The notes under the pieces: generated by a model
The model's database searches: none
What the model saw: only the letters and a program-made list of their open reading frames with translations
What the model was told of the DNA's origin: nothing
Shown here: positions 16,771-33,700 of the stretch, piece by piece
Layout: the number at the start of each line of letters is the position of its first letter
How positions within the stretch are numbered: position 1 is the stretch's first letter
Origin: Kitasatospora sp. MAA19
GTDB lineage: Bacteria > Actinomycetota > Actinomycetes > Streptomycetales > Streptomycetaceae
Assembly (NCBI RefSeq): GCF_029894125.1
Contig: NZ_JARXYZ010000026.1
Span: 47,005-111,004, forward strand
Direction: 5' to 3'
Length of the DNA: 64,000 bases
Position numbers and translations under genes: made by a program

Positions 16771-18229
16771 GGTAGGGCATCCACTTCATCCCGTCGGGCG
16801 AGGCCACCAGCCCGCCCGGGAACACCGGCTCCTCGGGCGCGGCGTCCTCACCGAGCACCGCCCTCATCTGGACCTGGCCGCCCTCCTGCATCACCTGCCT
16901 GACCACGTGCGACGTGAACATCGGCACCATGTCCCCGTCACCGCCGGCGGCCATGTCGTCGACGGCCGCGGCGAACTCGGCGCTGTGCTTGGCGATCCTG
17001 GCCTCGAGCGCCGCCTCGCCGGACGACACCCCGCCGACCAGATCCACGAACGATTCCAACTCCGTGTGCTTGTTGTTCGTGACCTTCTTGGCGTGCCAGA
17101 AGTACGACTCCTCGTTCACGTTCATCTCGTAGAACGACACGAGGAACTCGTAGAACACCCCGTACTCGCGGCGGTACCGGGCCTCGAACTCGTTCAAGGC
17201 GGTCTTCTCGTCCAGGTCGCCCGCGAGAATGCTGTTGATCGAACGGGCGGCGAGCAGGGCGCTGTAGGTTGCCAGATGAACGCCGGAGGAGAATACCGGG
17301 TCGACGAAACACGCGGCGTCGCCCACGAGGATCATTCCCGGGCGCCAGAACGTCGTCTGGAGGTATGAGTAGTCCTTTCGAACCCTCAGTTCCCCATAGT
17401 TCCCGGTCGTCACCCGATGCGCGTCCGACAGGTATTCCGAGATCAGCGGACATTCAGCGATCAGGGCTTTGTAGGCCGCTTCCCGGTCCCCCTGGACCTT
17501 CTCGGCCATCTCCCTGCGGACCACCGCGCCCACGCTGGTGAGCGTATCGCTCAGCGGAATGTACCAGAACCAGCCGCTGTCGAAGGCGACGCTCAGGATG
17601 TTTCCCGAATAGGGCTCCGGGAGCCGTTTGCCGTTCTCGAAGTAGCCGAACAGCGCCAGGCTTCGGAAGAACTCCGAATAGTCGCGAGTGCCGCCGACAC
17701 TGGAGAACAGCCGGCTCTTGTTGCCTGACGCGTCGATCACGAAACGTGCGCTGACCTCGCGCTCACCGCCGTCGGAGTCGGTGTACCGCAGGCCGGTGAC
17801 CCGGTCGCGCTCCTCCACGACTTCGGTGACCGAGCATCCCTCACGGACCGTCACGCCCTTGCGCTTGGCGTTGTTCAGCAGGATCTCGTCGAACCGCGCC
17901 CGCTCCACCTGATAGGCGAACGAGGTCCGCCCGCTCATCCGCGGGGACACGGCGAAGGAGAACGTCCACGGTTCCGGCCTGGCCCCCCACCGGAAAGTAC
18001 CGCCGCGCTTCACCGGGAAATTCGCCGCCGCGAGTTCCTCGGTGACACCAAGCATTCGGCACACCCCGTGAACGGTGGACGGAAGCAGCGACTCGCCGAT
18101 CTGATACCGCGGGAAGACCTCTTTCTCCAGCAGCAATACTCGGTGGCCCTGAATGGCTACCAGGGAAGCCACGGTCGAGCCCGCCGGCCCGCCACCCGCC
18201 ACCACCACGTCGAACGTTTCCACCGACAT
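16763..18229 (-). CDS. FADH2-dependent phenolic halogenase 1
   Basis: Full-length flavin halogenase of the BhaA/StaI type for chlorination of aromatic residues on the NRPS. It has 488 residues: FAD motif VVVAGGGPAGSTVA, WFWYIP motif, lysine in FPVKRGGTFRWG, FVDPVFSSGVHLATYSALL, and an intact C-terminal region with NEESYFWHAKKV. The ATG at 18229 matches the MSVETFDVVVAGGG start of its paralogue. It lies between oxyB (73-bp gap) and oxyC (8-nt overlap). Many stretches are nearly the same as in halogenase 2, which points to a gene duplication or gene conversion within the cluster. Confidence 0.95.
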   Translation of the reverse strand: MSVETFDVVVAGGGPAGSTVASLVAIQGHRVLLLEKEVFPRYQIGESLLPSTVHGVCRMLGVTEELAAANFPVKRGGTFRWGARPEPWTFSFAVSPRMSGRTSFAYQVERARFDEILLNNAKRKGVTVREGCSVTEVVEERDRVTGLRYTDSDGGEREVSARFVIDASGNKSRLFSSVGGTRDYSEFFRSLALFGYFENGKRLPEPYSGNILSVAFDSGWFWYIPLSDTLTSVGAVVRREMAEKVQGDREAAYKALIAECPLISEYLSDAHRVTTGNYGELRVRKDYSYLQTTFWRPGMILVGDAACFVDPVFSSGVHLATYSALLAARSINSILAGDLDEKTALNEFEARYRREYGVFYEFLVSFYEMNVNEESYFWHAKKVTNNKHTELESFVDLVGGVSSGEAALEARIAKHSAEFAAAVDDMAAGGDGDMVPMFTSHVVRQVMQEGGQVQMRAVLGEDAAPEEPVFPGGLVASPDGMKWMPYRG

Positions 18230-18302
18230 CTCCCACCGTCCCTCAATTGAGTTCTTTGCGATTGTCCAGTGCGATGGATCGCCGCTCAAGCCGTCCAACC
18301 GG

Positions 18303-19499
18303 TCACCACGCGACCATCAGACTGCTGAGTCCATATGCGGGGGTGCTCAGCCGGAACGCGGTCGCCCCGGCGGGATCCGCCAGCCGCAGCTCGGGAAAGC
18401 GTCGCCACAGCGCGGTATAGGCGATGCGCAGTTCGAGGCGGGCGAGCGCGGCTCCCAGGCAATGGTGCACACCGTGCCCGAACGCGACATGAGGCACGGG
18501 CTCTCGGGTGACGTCGAGGCGATCCGCGTCCGGCAGCAGGGCGGGGTCGCGGTTGGCCGTCGGGAGAGAACAGAGGACCGTCTCCCCTGCCTTGATCACC
18601 TGGTCGCCGACGGCGGTGTCCTCGATGGCGGTCCGGGGCGTCGGAGCATAGGGGACCGTCAGGTACCGGATCAGCTCGTCGACCGCCCGGTCCGCCGACT
18701 GCACGTCACCCCGCAGCGCGGCGATCTGCTCAGGGTTCCGCAGCAGCGCCAGCACGCCCAGGCCGATCATGCCGGAGATGTTGTCGTCTCCGGCCAGCAT
18801 CATCTGCACGCAGACACCCCTCAGCTCCTCGTCGGTCACCGAGTCGCCGTGTTCGGCGGCGACCGTACCGATGAGCCCGCTGCCGGGATCCTTCCGTTCC
18901 CTGCCGACCATGGTCACCAGGTAGCGGGAGAACGCCTCGCCCGCGGCCGCCCGCTTCCGATCGCTGAGCGAAGCGTCGAGATGCCGGTGGCAGAGTTGGA
19001 GGAACCTGGCGCGGTCGTCTCGCGGTACCCCGAGCAGCTCGCACAGCACGGGGCCGGGTACCTCGTCGGCGAACATCTCGACCAGGTCCGAGGGGGACCC
19101 CTCCCGCTCCATCGCGTCGAGGCGTTCCGTCACGATCTGTTCGATGTACGGGGCGATCCGCCGGATCTGGCGCTGGGTGAACCCCGGGGCCAGCAGACGC
19201 CGGAGCCGGGTGTGCTCCGGCGGGTCGTAGTCCATCAGGTTGCCGACCAGCTCACGCGGCCGGAAGACGCCCTTTCCGCCGATCTCGTCATTCCGGTCGA
19301 AACGGCGGCGCGTACTGAATCGGGTGTGATCGCCGAGGACTTGCCGGACGACTGCGTGTCCGGTGGCCAACCAGGTGGTTGTCGCCTCCGCTCCGGATCC
19401 GATCGTGATCCTCGTGAGCGTTCCGGCGGCGCGCAGCTCGTCGGCCGGGTCGAAGCCCTGCCGACGTGTGTGTATCGGAGGCGTGTTGTCACCACTCAA
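18303..19499 (-). CDS. oxyB: Cytochrome P450 OxyB (C-O-D ring, residues 4-6)
   Basis: First-acting cross-linking P450, forming the aryl ether between residues 4 and 6. It has 398 residues with haem ligand Cys347 in FGHGVHHCLGAALARLELR; both numbers equal those of vancomycin OxyB. The sequence follows OxyB closely: GDHTRFSTRRRFD, EIGGKGVFRPRELVGNLMD, LAGDDNISGMIGLGVLALL, and the end TPAYGLSSLMVAW. The start is an unusual TTG at 19499 with GGAGGAG upstream, lying 11 nt inside oxyE. It gives (M)SGDNTPPIHTRRQG, which aligns with known OxyB N-termini. Confidence 0.95.
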   Translation of the reverse strand: MSGDNTPPIHTRRQGFDPADELRAAGTLTRITIGSGAEATTTWLATGHAVVRQVLGDHTRFSTRRRFDRNDEIGGKGVFRPRELVGNLMDYDPPEHTRLRRLLAPGFTQRQIRRIAPYIEQIVTERLDAMEREGSPSDLVEMFADEVPGPVLCELLGVPRDDRARFLQLCHRHLDASLSDRKRAAAGEAFSRYLVTMVGRERKDPGSGLIGTVAAEHGDSVTDEELRGVCVQMMLAGDDNISGMIGLGVLALLRNPEQIAALRGDVQSADRAVDELIRYLTVPYAPTPRTAIEDTAVGDQVIKAGETVLCSLPTANRDPALLPDADRLDVTREPVPHVAFGHGVHHCLGAALARLELRIAYTALWRRFPELRLADPAGATAFRLSTPAYGLSSLMVAW

Positions 19500-20643
19500 G
19501 AGGAAGCTCCTCCACAGCAAAGGGCTCGGGCCGGCCCGGCTTGAACCGCAGGTCCTCCTCGGGAACGGCGAGCCGCAGCGACGGGAGCCGGCGGAACACC
19601 GCCGGCAGGGCCACCTGCAGCTGGAGCCGGGCCAGCGGCGCCCCGAGGCAATGGTGGATTCCGTATCCGAACGCCAGGTGCTTCGGGTTCTCACGGGTGA
19701 TGTCGAAGCGGTCGCCCCGCGGACGGTTGATCGCCAGCATGGAGCAGGTCACGACGTCTCCGGCCCGGATGTCGCGTCCGGCGACGCGCACGTCCGCGAG
19801 AGCGACCCGAGGGGCCGGGGCCTCGACGATCGAAGCATGCCGCAGCAGCTCCTCGGTCGCGCCGTCCACGAGTTCGGGACGTTCGCGAAGCAGCGCCACC
19901 TGGTCGGGATGGGTCACGAACAGGAGCACCGCGACCGCCAGTTGGGCAGCCATCTGCTCGGCTGCCATGATCAGGTTCCCCTCGGCGAGCCCTGCCAGTT
20001 CCTCGTCGCTGACCTCCGACCCGTGCTCGCGCACGATGACACCGATCAGCCCCTCGCCGGGATCGCGGCGCTTGCGGGCCACGAGCTTCTTGGTGTAGTT
20101 GACGACGCCCAGCCCCGAAGATGTCCGCTGCCGGGGGAGCCTGCTCTCCCTGCTCTCCCGGATCATCCGCGACAGCTCGGCCTGGTCGTCGCGGGGGACA
20201 TCGAGGAACTCACAGGCGATGAGCGCAGGGATGGGCCAGGCCGCGTACCTGACGAAGTCGACCGGCGACCCCACGTTCTCCAGATCGTCCAGGCATTCTT
20301 CGACGATTTCCTCGACACGCGGCCGCAGCCGTTCCATCCGCCGGACGGAGTAGGCCGGGGCCACGGTCCTGCGCAACCGGCTGTGGTCCGGCGGGTCGTA
20401 CGCCTGCAGGAGTCCCGGCAGTTGGGCCCGGTCGGCCTCGTCGTCGACCGGTCGCATGGAGCTGAACCGCTCGGGATCGGCGAGGATCTCCCGGACCTCG
20501 TCGTACCCGGTGACCAGCCATTGCTTACGGCCGTCCATCCCGGGCTGGGTGTCGTACTCGTGCAGCGGCCCCTCGTCCAGTAGGCCATGGAACTCCGGCA
20601 CAGGATCGAGCCGGTGCCGCTGGTGCGGCAGGGGAAGTGCCAT
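19489..20643 (-). CDS. oxyE: Cytochrome P450 OxyE (F-O-G ring, residues 1-3)
   Basis: P450 assigned to the fourth cross-link, between residues 1 and 3, found only in teicoplanin/A47934-type clusters. It has 384 residues and haem Cys332 in FGYGIHHCLGAPLARLQLQ. The N-terminus MALPLPHQRHRLDPVPEFHG fits a GGAGGACCG ribosome binding site before the ATG at 20643; longer frames upstream are non-coding. The assignment to OxyE rests on position (after oxyA, before oxyB, as in A47934) and on there being four Oxy-type P450s. Sequence alone does not separate OxyE from OxyA by eye. Confidence 0.87.
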   Translation of the reverse strand: MALPLPHQRHRLDPVPEFHGLLDEGPLHEYDTQPGMDGRKQWLVTGYDEVREILADPERFSSMRPVDDEADRAQLPGLLQAYDPPDHSRLRRTVAPAYSVRRMERLRPRVEEIVEECLDDLENVGSPVDFVRYAAWPIPALIACEFLDVPRDDQAELSRMIRESRESRLPRQRTSSGLGVVNYTKKLVARKRRDPGEGLIGVIVREHGSEVSDEELAGLAEGNLIMAAEQMAAQLAVAVLLFVTHPDQVALLRERPELVDGATEELLRHASIVEAPAPRVALADVRVAGRDIRAGDVVTCSMLAINRPRGDRFDITRENPKHLAFGYGIHHCLGAPLARLQLQVALPAVFRRLPSLRLAVPEEDLRFKPGRPEPFAVEELPLEW

Positions 20644-20666
20644 CGGTCCTCCGTAGGTTTCCGGTG

Positions 20667-21842
20667 CTACCAGTCGAGCAGCAGGGCTTCCACATCGAAC
20701 GGCGGCGGCCCCAAGGTGATCTCGCGGTGCGGTTCGGCCAGCCGCAGGGTGGGGAAGCGGTGCGCCAGCGCCGGAATCGCGACCCGGAACATCAGCTCGG
20801 CCAGGGCCCTGCCGAGGCAGTGATGAATGCCGTGCCCGAACGCCAGATGTTCCGGCCGCGCACGGGTGATGTCGAACTCGTCGTCCGCACCCGGGTAGTT
20901 CCGGCGGTTGGCGGCCAGCAGGGAGCACGTGACGGTGTCGCCGGCCTTGACGAGGTGGTCCCCGATCCGCACGTCCTGCGTCGCGACGCGCGGATGAGTC
21001 TTCTCGTCGGTCGTAAGGTACCGGATCATCTCGTCCAGCCAATCCGGTACGGTGTCGGGCTTCTCCCGTAGCACAGCGAACTGCTCGGGCGCTTCGACCA
21101 TCAGCCACGCGCCCGCCGCGAGCAGACGGGCCACCTGGTCGGCGCCCGCGCCCATGACGAACGCGGCCACCCCCGTCAGCTCGGCGTCCGTGATGGCGTC
21201 ACCGTGTTCTCGCACCACGACGCCGAACATGTCATCGCCGCAATCGCGGCGCACGTTGGCGACGTGCTGCTTCATGTAGGTCATGAACTTGTTCCCCGCC
21301 GCGGTGCGCCGCCTGTCCGACCGGTCAGCCCGGCTGGCGAGCAGGGTCCGTGCCAGATCCGCCTGGTCGTCCCGGGGAATGCCGAGGAAGTCGCAGGTCG
21401 CCGGCGTCGCCACGGCCCATCCGAAGTGCGGGACGAAGTCCACCGGGCCGCCGAGTGCCTCGATGGCGTCCAGGCTGTCCTGGACGATCTGCTCGACCTG
21501 CGGCCGGAACGCCTGCATCCGGCGGACGGTGAACGCGGGGGTCACCATCCGCCGGAGCCGCGTGTGCTCCGGCGGATCGTACTGGGTGAGGAAGCCGGGC
21601 CAGGTGAAGCCGGCCGCGGTCCCCCCGTACAGCAGGCGCGCGCTGAACTTGTCCGAGCCGAGGACCTGCCGGACCTCCTTGATCCCGGTGGCGAGCCACG
21701 CGGTCCGCCCCTCGGCGGAGTCCTCGGTTCCCAGGACGGTCAGGTCGCCCTCGCTCATCAGGGAGTGGAGCTCGGGCACCGGATCGAACCGGCTCCTCCG
21801 GTGTAACTGCGACGCCCGGACGACGTTGATCTCCTCGAACAT
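20667..21842 (-). CDS. oxyA: Cytochrome P450 OxyA (D-O-E ring, residues 2-4)
   Basis: P450 for the aryl ether between residues 2 and 4. It has 391 residues and haem Cys342 in FGHGIHHCLGRALAELMF. The I helix FVMGAGADQVARL and YDPPEHTRLRRMVTPAFT are present. The ATG at 21842 follows AAAGGACC. It is the first P450 gene after mbtH, with a 111-bp gap that contains a strong hairpin, and is followed by oxyE after 23 bp. The OxyA name is inferred from gene order as in A47934 and teicoplanin. Confidence 0.88.
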   Translation of the reverse strand: MFEEINVVRASQLHRRSRFDPVPELHSLMSEGDLTVLGTEDSAEGRTAWLATGIKEVRQVLGSDKFSARLLYGGTAAGFTWPGFLTQYDPPEHTRLRRMVTPAFTVRRMQAFRPQVEQIVQDSLDAIEALGGPVDFVPHFGWAVATPATCDFLGIPRDDQADLARTLLASRADRSDRRRTAAGNKFMTYMKQHVANVRRDCGDDMFGVVVREHGDAITDAELTGVAAFVMGAGADQVARLLAAGAWLMVEAPEQFAVLREKPDTVPDWLDEMIRYLTTDEKTHPRVATQDVRIGDHLVKAGDTVTCSLLAANRRNYPGADDEFDITRARPEHLAFGHGIHHCLGRALAELMFRVAIPALAHRFPTLRLAEPHREITLGPPPFDVEALLLDW

Positions 21843-21894
21843 GCCGCAGGTCCTTTCGTCTCATCCGGCCGGTGTGCACGGAATGAAGGTCTCA

Positions 21895-21931
21895 GGGCAG
21901 TTGGACGAGCGTCGAGCTCGTCCAACTGCCC
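21895..21931. terminator. 15-bp perfect hairpin between mbtH and oxyA
   Basis: GGGCAGTTGGACGAG (21895-21909) pairs fully with 21917-21931 around a 7-nt loop. It separates the NRPS-mbtH genes from the oxy-halogenase genes on the same strand, so it may attenuate or terminate read-through, or protect the upstream message. The arms contain TTGGAC and GTCCAA, the half-sites of the Bbr-type operator, but in the opposite order. Confidence 0.6.
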
Positions 21932-21953
21932 ACATTGAGCGGCTGGACAGCGC

Positions 21954-22163
21954 TCAGCCGTCGATCTCCGCTACCAGGCTCTTCGGCCGAAGGTCGGTCC
22001 AGTTCTCCTCGACATAGGCGAGGCAGTCCTGGCGGGCGGCCTCGCCGTGGACGGGGGTCCAGCCGTCCGGCACCTCGGCGAAGGCGGGCCAGAGGGAGTG
22101 CTGGCCCTCGTCGTTGACGAGCACGTAGAAGGAGCCGTCTTCGTTGTCGAAGGGGTTGGTCAT
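21954..22163 (-). CDS. MbtH-like NRPS adenylation helper protein
   Basis: Small protein (69 aa) that binds and activates NRPS adenylation domains. The family signature is complete: NPFDNEDGSFYVLVNDEGQH, SLWPAFAEVPDGW and ENWTDLRPKSL. The ATG at 22163 follows AAAGGA and is 17 bp after the last NRPS gene, as in other glycopeptide clusters. The tyrosine-activating domains are the usual partners that need it. Confidence 0.97.
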   Translation of the reverse strand: MTNPFDNEDGSFYVLVNDEGQHSLWPAFAEVPDGWTPVHGEAARQDCLAYVEENWTDLRPKSLVAEIDG

Positions 22164-22180
22164 GGTGGTGTCCTTTCCCG

Positions 22181-27745
<5,565 letters not shown>

Positions 27746-27764
27746 GATCTGCTCCTTGTGGAAG

Positions 27765-30700
27765 TCATTCATCGACCGGCCCGGTCTGGAGTCGGTCCAT
27801 CTGGTCGGGCGAGAGAGCCAGGAGCATGCCGTCCTGGGACTCCGGCTTCCCGCTCTCCTCGCCCTCGGCCGGGAGCTCCTTGGCGAGCACCGCCAGCCGT
27901 TCGGGCGTCTTCTCCTCGAACACTTGCCACGGCGACAGTTCCAGCCCTTCGCCGCGAAGCCGGGCCGACAGCTGCATCGAGCTGATCGAGTCGCCGCCGA
28001 GCTCGAAGAAGCTGTCGTCGGCCCCGACCCGTTCCACCCCGAGGATCTCGGCGAACAGTGCGCACAGCAGCTCTTCGACGGCCGTGCGCGGATCACGCCC
28101 GGAGGAGTTCCCGGCGAAGTCGGGGGCCTGCAGCGCCCGGTGATCGACCTTTCCGTTCGGGGTCAGGGGCATCGCATCCAGCGGTACGAACGCCACCGGC
28201 CTCATGTGCTCGGGCAGGCGCTCGGCCGCTGTCTCGCGGAGGGCGGCGATCAGCTCGTCGGCCGACTGCGCGGCCGCCGGGACGACGTACGCCACCAGCC
28301 GCTTCTCGCCGGGCCCGTCCTCACGAGCGGCTACCACCAGCTGTGCGGCCCCCGGATGGTCCGCCAGCACAGCCTCGATCTCGCCTGGCTCGATCCGGTA
28401 ACCGCGCACCTTGACCTGCGCGTCGGCCCGGCCGACGAAGACCAGCTCTCCCTCGCGGGTCCAGCGGACCCGGTCGCCGGTGCGGTACATGCGGCCCCCG
28501 GAGGAGTACGGGTCGGCGACGAACCGTTCCGCGGTCAGGCCCGGACGTCCGAGGTATCCACGCGCGAGCCCTGCCCCGGTGACATAGAGCTCACCATCCA
28601 CGCCGGGCGGCACCGGCTGCAGGAAGGCGTCGAGCACATACGCCCGCACGTTGGTGATCGGGCGGCCGATGGGGACCACGTCGCGTCCCGGGGACAGCGG
28701 CGAGCTCATCGTCGCGCACACGGTCGTCTCGGTGGGCCCGAAAGCGTTGATCATCCGCCGGTCCCGCGACCAGCGGTCGACCAGAGGCAGCGGGCACGGC
28801 TCACCGGCGACGATCAGCGTCTCGAGGCAGTCCGGCAGGTCGTCCTCGACGGCCAGCACGCTCGGCGGCACGGTGACGTGGGTGATGCGCCACCGGCGCA
28901 CCGCGTCGCCCAGCGACACTCGCGGCGGCATGCTGCCGGGGTCGGGCAGCACCACGGTCCCGCCTGACAGCAGAGCCATGCACAGCTCGGAGATCGCGGC
29001 GTCGAACCCGAGGGCTGCGAACTGCAGGATCCGTGCGGAGGATGTCACACCGAAGCGCTCGATCTGCGCGCCGGCCAGGTTGCCGAGCCCGGCGTGGCTG
29101 ACGTGGACGCCCTTGGGCGTCCCCGCCGACCCGGAGGTGTAGATCACATACGCTCCGTCGCCCGCCGCCACGGCCGGCAGCGCCACTCCCGGGTCGGCGG
29201 CGGGCCGCTCGTCCAGTGCGACCACCTCGCCCGCGAACCCGTCCGGCACGGCCGTCCGGGTCGTCCTCGTGCACAGCAGCACCTCGGGCGCGGAATCCGC
29301 CAGCATCAGTTCGATCCGACCGGCGGGGTAGTCCGGGTCGACCGGTACGAACACCCCGCCCGACAGCGACACTCCGACCAGGGCCACCACCAGCTCCACC
29401 GACCGTCCGACCAGCACGCCCACGCGCGTCTCGCGTCGGACGCCCAGCCCCACCAGCAGCCGCGCCAGATCCTCCGCCTCTCCCAGCAGCCCTTCGTACG
29501 ACAGGCTCCGCGCCGCGTCCTCCAACGCGACCGCGTCCCGCGAGAGTTCCGCCCGGCGGCGGAACAGCACCGGCAGCGGCTCCGGCACGAACGGCGCATC
29601 GGTGGCGTTCCACCTCTCGACCACCAGGCCGCGTTCCGCCGTGCCGATCAGGCCGACCCGGCCCACCGGAGTCCGCGGATCGGCCGTCACCTGCTCCAGC
29701 GCCCGCACGACCGCCGCCAGCATCTCCTCTGCCCGGGTCCGGTCGAAGACGTCCGGACGGAAGATGAACTCGCCGTGGACGCCGCCGTCGTGGGAGGCAC
29801 GCATGGATACCGGATAGTGCCCGCTGTCGTTCGGGATCCCCGCAGGGCGCATGACGAGCGCATCGGGGTCTTCGGACGGGAGCGGCGGGCGGGGGTAGTT
29901 CTCGAACACCACGATCGTGTCGAACGCGGCTCCCTGCCCGGCGAACTGGATGATCTCCGACAGCCCGACGTGCTGATGCGCCATCATCTCGACCTGGCGC
30001 TCCTGCAGCTGCGTCAGCATGTCGAGGAACGGTTCACCACCCGCGAGGCGGGCCCGGACCGGCAGCGTGTTCATGAACAGGCCGACCACGGACTCGACTC
30101 CAGGGATCTCGGGCGGACGCCCGGCCACCGCGGAACCGAAGACCACGTCGTCCCGGCCCGTCAGCCGGGCCAGGAGCAGCGCCCAGACCCCCTGGAAGAG
30201 GGTGTTCATCGTGACGCCGTGCCGACGCGTGAACTCCACCAGCCGACGGCTCAGATCGTCGTCGAGTTCGAACCGGACGCGTTCGGGCTCGACGGGCGCG
30301 GTGTTGGTGTCCGGCGCCACGACGTGGGTCGCCTCGTCGAGCCCGGCGAGCTCGGTCCGCCACGCCTGCCGGGCGGCTTCCTTGTCCTGGTGGGAGAGCC
30401 AGGCAAGGTAGTCGCGGTACGACGTCGGGGCGGGCAGGGACAGGCCGTCACCGCCCGATTCGTAGGCCGCCATCACATCGGTGGAGAGGATCGGGAGAGA
30501 CCATCCGTCGCAGGAGACGTGGTGGGAGGCGAGGGCCAGCCGGTGGCTGCGTTCGCCGACGCGCACCAGGTGCAGGCGCAGCAGCGGGGCCCGACTCAGG
30601 TCGAACCGGTCGGCGTGCAGTTCCTCCGCGAGTCGCTCGAACTCCGCCAGCGCCTCGTCCTCGGGCAGATGGGACAGGTCGGTCTCGGTCCAGGGCAGTG

Positions 30701-33700
30701 CCACCTCACGTGCGATCGCCTGTACGGCCCGGCCGGACCCGAGCTGATGGAAACTCGCCCGCAGGGCGGCGTGCCGGTCGAGGAGGGCCTGCCAGGACGC
30801 GCGGAAGCGGGCGACGTCCAGCGGGCCGTCGAGGGCGAGGGTGCGGATGCCCGCGTAGACATCCGGGCCTCGCTGGTCCATGGCGTGGAACAGCAGGCCC
30901 TCCTGGAGTGGAGAGAGCGGCCAGATGTCGGCGAGGCCCGGAACGGCGGCCTCGATCTCCTCCACGTCCGCCTGCGTCAGCTCGACGAGGGAGAAGTCGC
31001 TGGGGGTGTGCCCGCCGGCTCCGGGGGCGGCGTGCGCGGCGAGGCCGGACAGCAGGTCCAGCCATGCCTGGCCGAGCGACTCCGCCTCGGCCTCGCCGAG
31101 GATCCGTCCGGCCCAGGTCACGGTCAGACGGAGCTCGGGTCCGTCCGGGGAGTCGAGGAGGACGGCGTCGATCTCCACGGCGTGGCGCAACGGCGCGTTC
31201 TGCTCCGCCGCGCCGCCGACGGTCCCCGTCATCTGCCAGGGCTCCGGAGCGCCGTCGGGGTGGGAGGAGAACCGGCCCAGGTAGTTGAACCCGACCTCCG
31301 CCTTCGGCAACGCCGCCAGGACCGGTGCCGTCTCGGCGTTCAGGTGGCGCAGGATCCCGTAGCCGAGGCCGCCGTCGGGCACAGCTCGCACGTTCTCCTT
31401 GACCTGCTTCAGCAGGTGGCCGGCCGCCTCACCACCGGCGATCGCCTCGTCGGTGTCGATCCCGGTCACATCCAGCCGGAGCGGGTGGACGTCGGTGAAC
31501 CAGCCGACCGTCCGCGTGGGATCCAGCTCTCCGACGGGCTGGCGGCCATGGCCTTCGACGTCCACCACGACGGAGTCGTCGCCGCGCCAATGGGCGACCG
31601 CGCCCGCCAGGGTGGCCAGGAGCACCTCGTGGACACCGCAGTGGAAGGCCGAGGCGGCCTTCTCCACGAGCACGCCCGCGCGGTCGCGCGGCAGGGTCCA
31701 CGACCTGCGTCCCGCAGTCGCGATGGTGTCGCGCGTGGGGTCGAGGGGGGCCAGCCGCGGTTCCGCGTGGTCGAGGATCTCCGTCCAGGTCTCGAGTTCC
31801 GCGGCCCGGATCGCGGCTTGATCGGCCAGTGTCCGCGCCCATCGCCGGAACGGGACCTCCACCGGGTCGAGAGCAGCCTCCTCACCCGTGGCCACGGCCT
31901 CGCATGCCGCACGCAGGTCCAGCAACAGGATCCGCCACGACACCGCGTCGACCACCAGGTGATGCGCCACCAGCACGAGCCGTCCTACGCGACCGGGTCC
32001 GGCATCCATCCACACCGCCCGGATCATCACACCGGCGGCGGGATCCAACCGCGCCGCCGCCTCGCCGGCACACCGGTCCGCGGCCTCATCGAGGTCACCG
32101 GTGCCCGCCTCGACCCGCTCGACCAGACCTGCCGCGTCCACCGCCCCCCGGTCGGACACGACCAGGCTCGGCTCTTCGCCCCCGTCCGTGACGATCCGGC
32201 TCCGCAGCAGATCGTGGGCGTCGATCACCGCGCCCAACCCGGCCGCCAGCGCGTCCAGCGACAGGTCGCCGGGAGCGCCCACGGTCACCCACTGGGTCAG
32301 GGCCCCTCCGGTCAGCGCGCCGGGGTCGCGTTCGATGAGCGCCCGCATCACCGGCGTCCACGCGACCTCGCCGACACCGTCGGCGAGGTCTGCCCGCGGC
32401 GCGCCGCCGCGCTCGGCGACTGCCGCGATCCCCGCCGGTGTCTCCTGCGCGAAGACGTCCTTCGCGCCGAAGACGACGTCGGCGCGGCGGGCTCGGGCGG
32501 CCAGTTGCATGGAGAGGATCGAGTCGCCGCCCAGCTCGAAGAAGCTGTCATCGGCTCCGACCCGGTCCAGCCCGAGGATCTCGGCGAACAGTGCGCACAG
32601 CACCCGCTCCGCCTCGGTGCGCGGCTCGCGGCCGGCGGGCTTCCCGGAGAACTCGGGAGCGGGCAGGGCCTCGCGGTCGACCTTCCCGTTGATCGTCAGC
32701 GGGAAGGCGTCCAGGACCACCACCGCGGCCGGGACCATGAACTCCGGCAGCCGCGCCGCGAGGTGTTCGCGGAGCGCATCGGGGTCCGGGGCCTGGCCCG
32801 GTTCCGCGATCGCGTAGGCGACCAGCCGCTTCTCACCCGGACGGTCCTCCCTCGCGACGACGACCGCCTGCGCGACCCGGGGAGCCTCGGCGAGTGCCGT
32901 CTCGATCTCCGCCGGCTCGACCCGGTAGCCCCGGATCTTCACCTGGGAGTCGGCCCGTCCGGCGAACAGCAGCTCGCCCCGGTCGCTCCAGCGTGCCAGG
33001 TCGCCGGTGCGGTACATCCGCTCGCCGGGGGCGAACGGATCGGCGACGAACCGCTCCGAGGTCGCGCCGCGTGCCTCGGGATAGCCGAGCGCCGGACCGG
33101 CGCCCGCGAGGTAGAGCTCGCCGGCCACGTTCGGAGCGACCGGTTGGAGGAAGGCGTCGAGCACGTACGCCCGCCGCCCGGCCAGCGGGCGGCCGATCGG
33201 CAGGACGTCGCCTGTCTCGTCCCCCGGCTCGAGCAGATGCCACGTGGCGCACAGGGTGGTCTCGGTCGGGCCGTACAGGTGCCGGACTCGGAGATCCGGG
33301 CAGGCCCGGCGCAGCCGTGCGACGGAGGCGAGGGGCACCACGTCCCCGCCGGTGAGGATCTCGCGCAACCCGCTGAAGGAGTCCGGCGACTCCTCGGCCA
33401 GCACCCGGAAGCTCCCGGCCGTCAGATGGACGGTCGTCACGCCGCGTGCGATCGCCTCCCGCAGGCGCTGCGTGTCGACTGCGCCCGATTCGGCGACCAT
33501 GACGCGGGCCCCGCTGACCAGCGGCGCCCAGATTTCGAGCAGCGACGCGTCGAACGCGTGCGAGGCGTGCATCAGTACGCAGTCATCGGCGTCGAGTGCC
33601 CAGCCGGGGTCGCCGGCCAGGGCCGCGACGCTTCCGTGCGGCACCGCGACGCCCTTGGGCACCCCGGTCGATCCCGACGTGTACATCACGTAGGCGACGT

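Noticed and set aside
27765..28096. Extending the module 7 NRPS upstream in frame to 28096
   Set aside because: That region codes for the end of the module 4-6 NRPS in another frame, and a proper AAGGAG site precedes the ATG at 27745.
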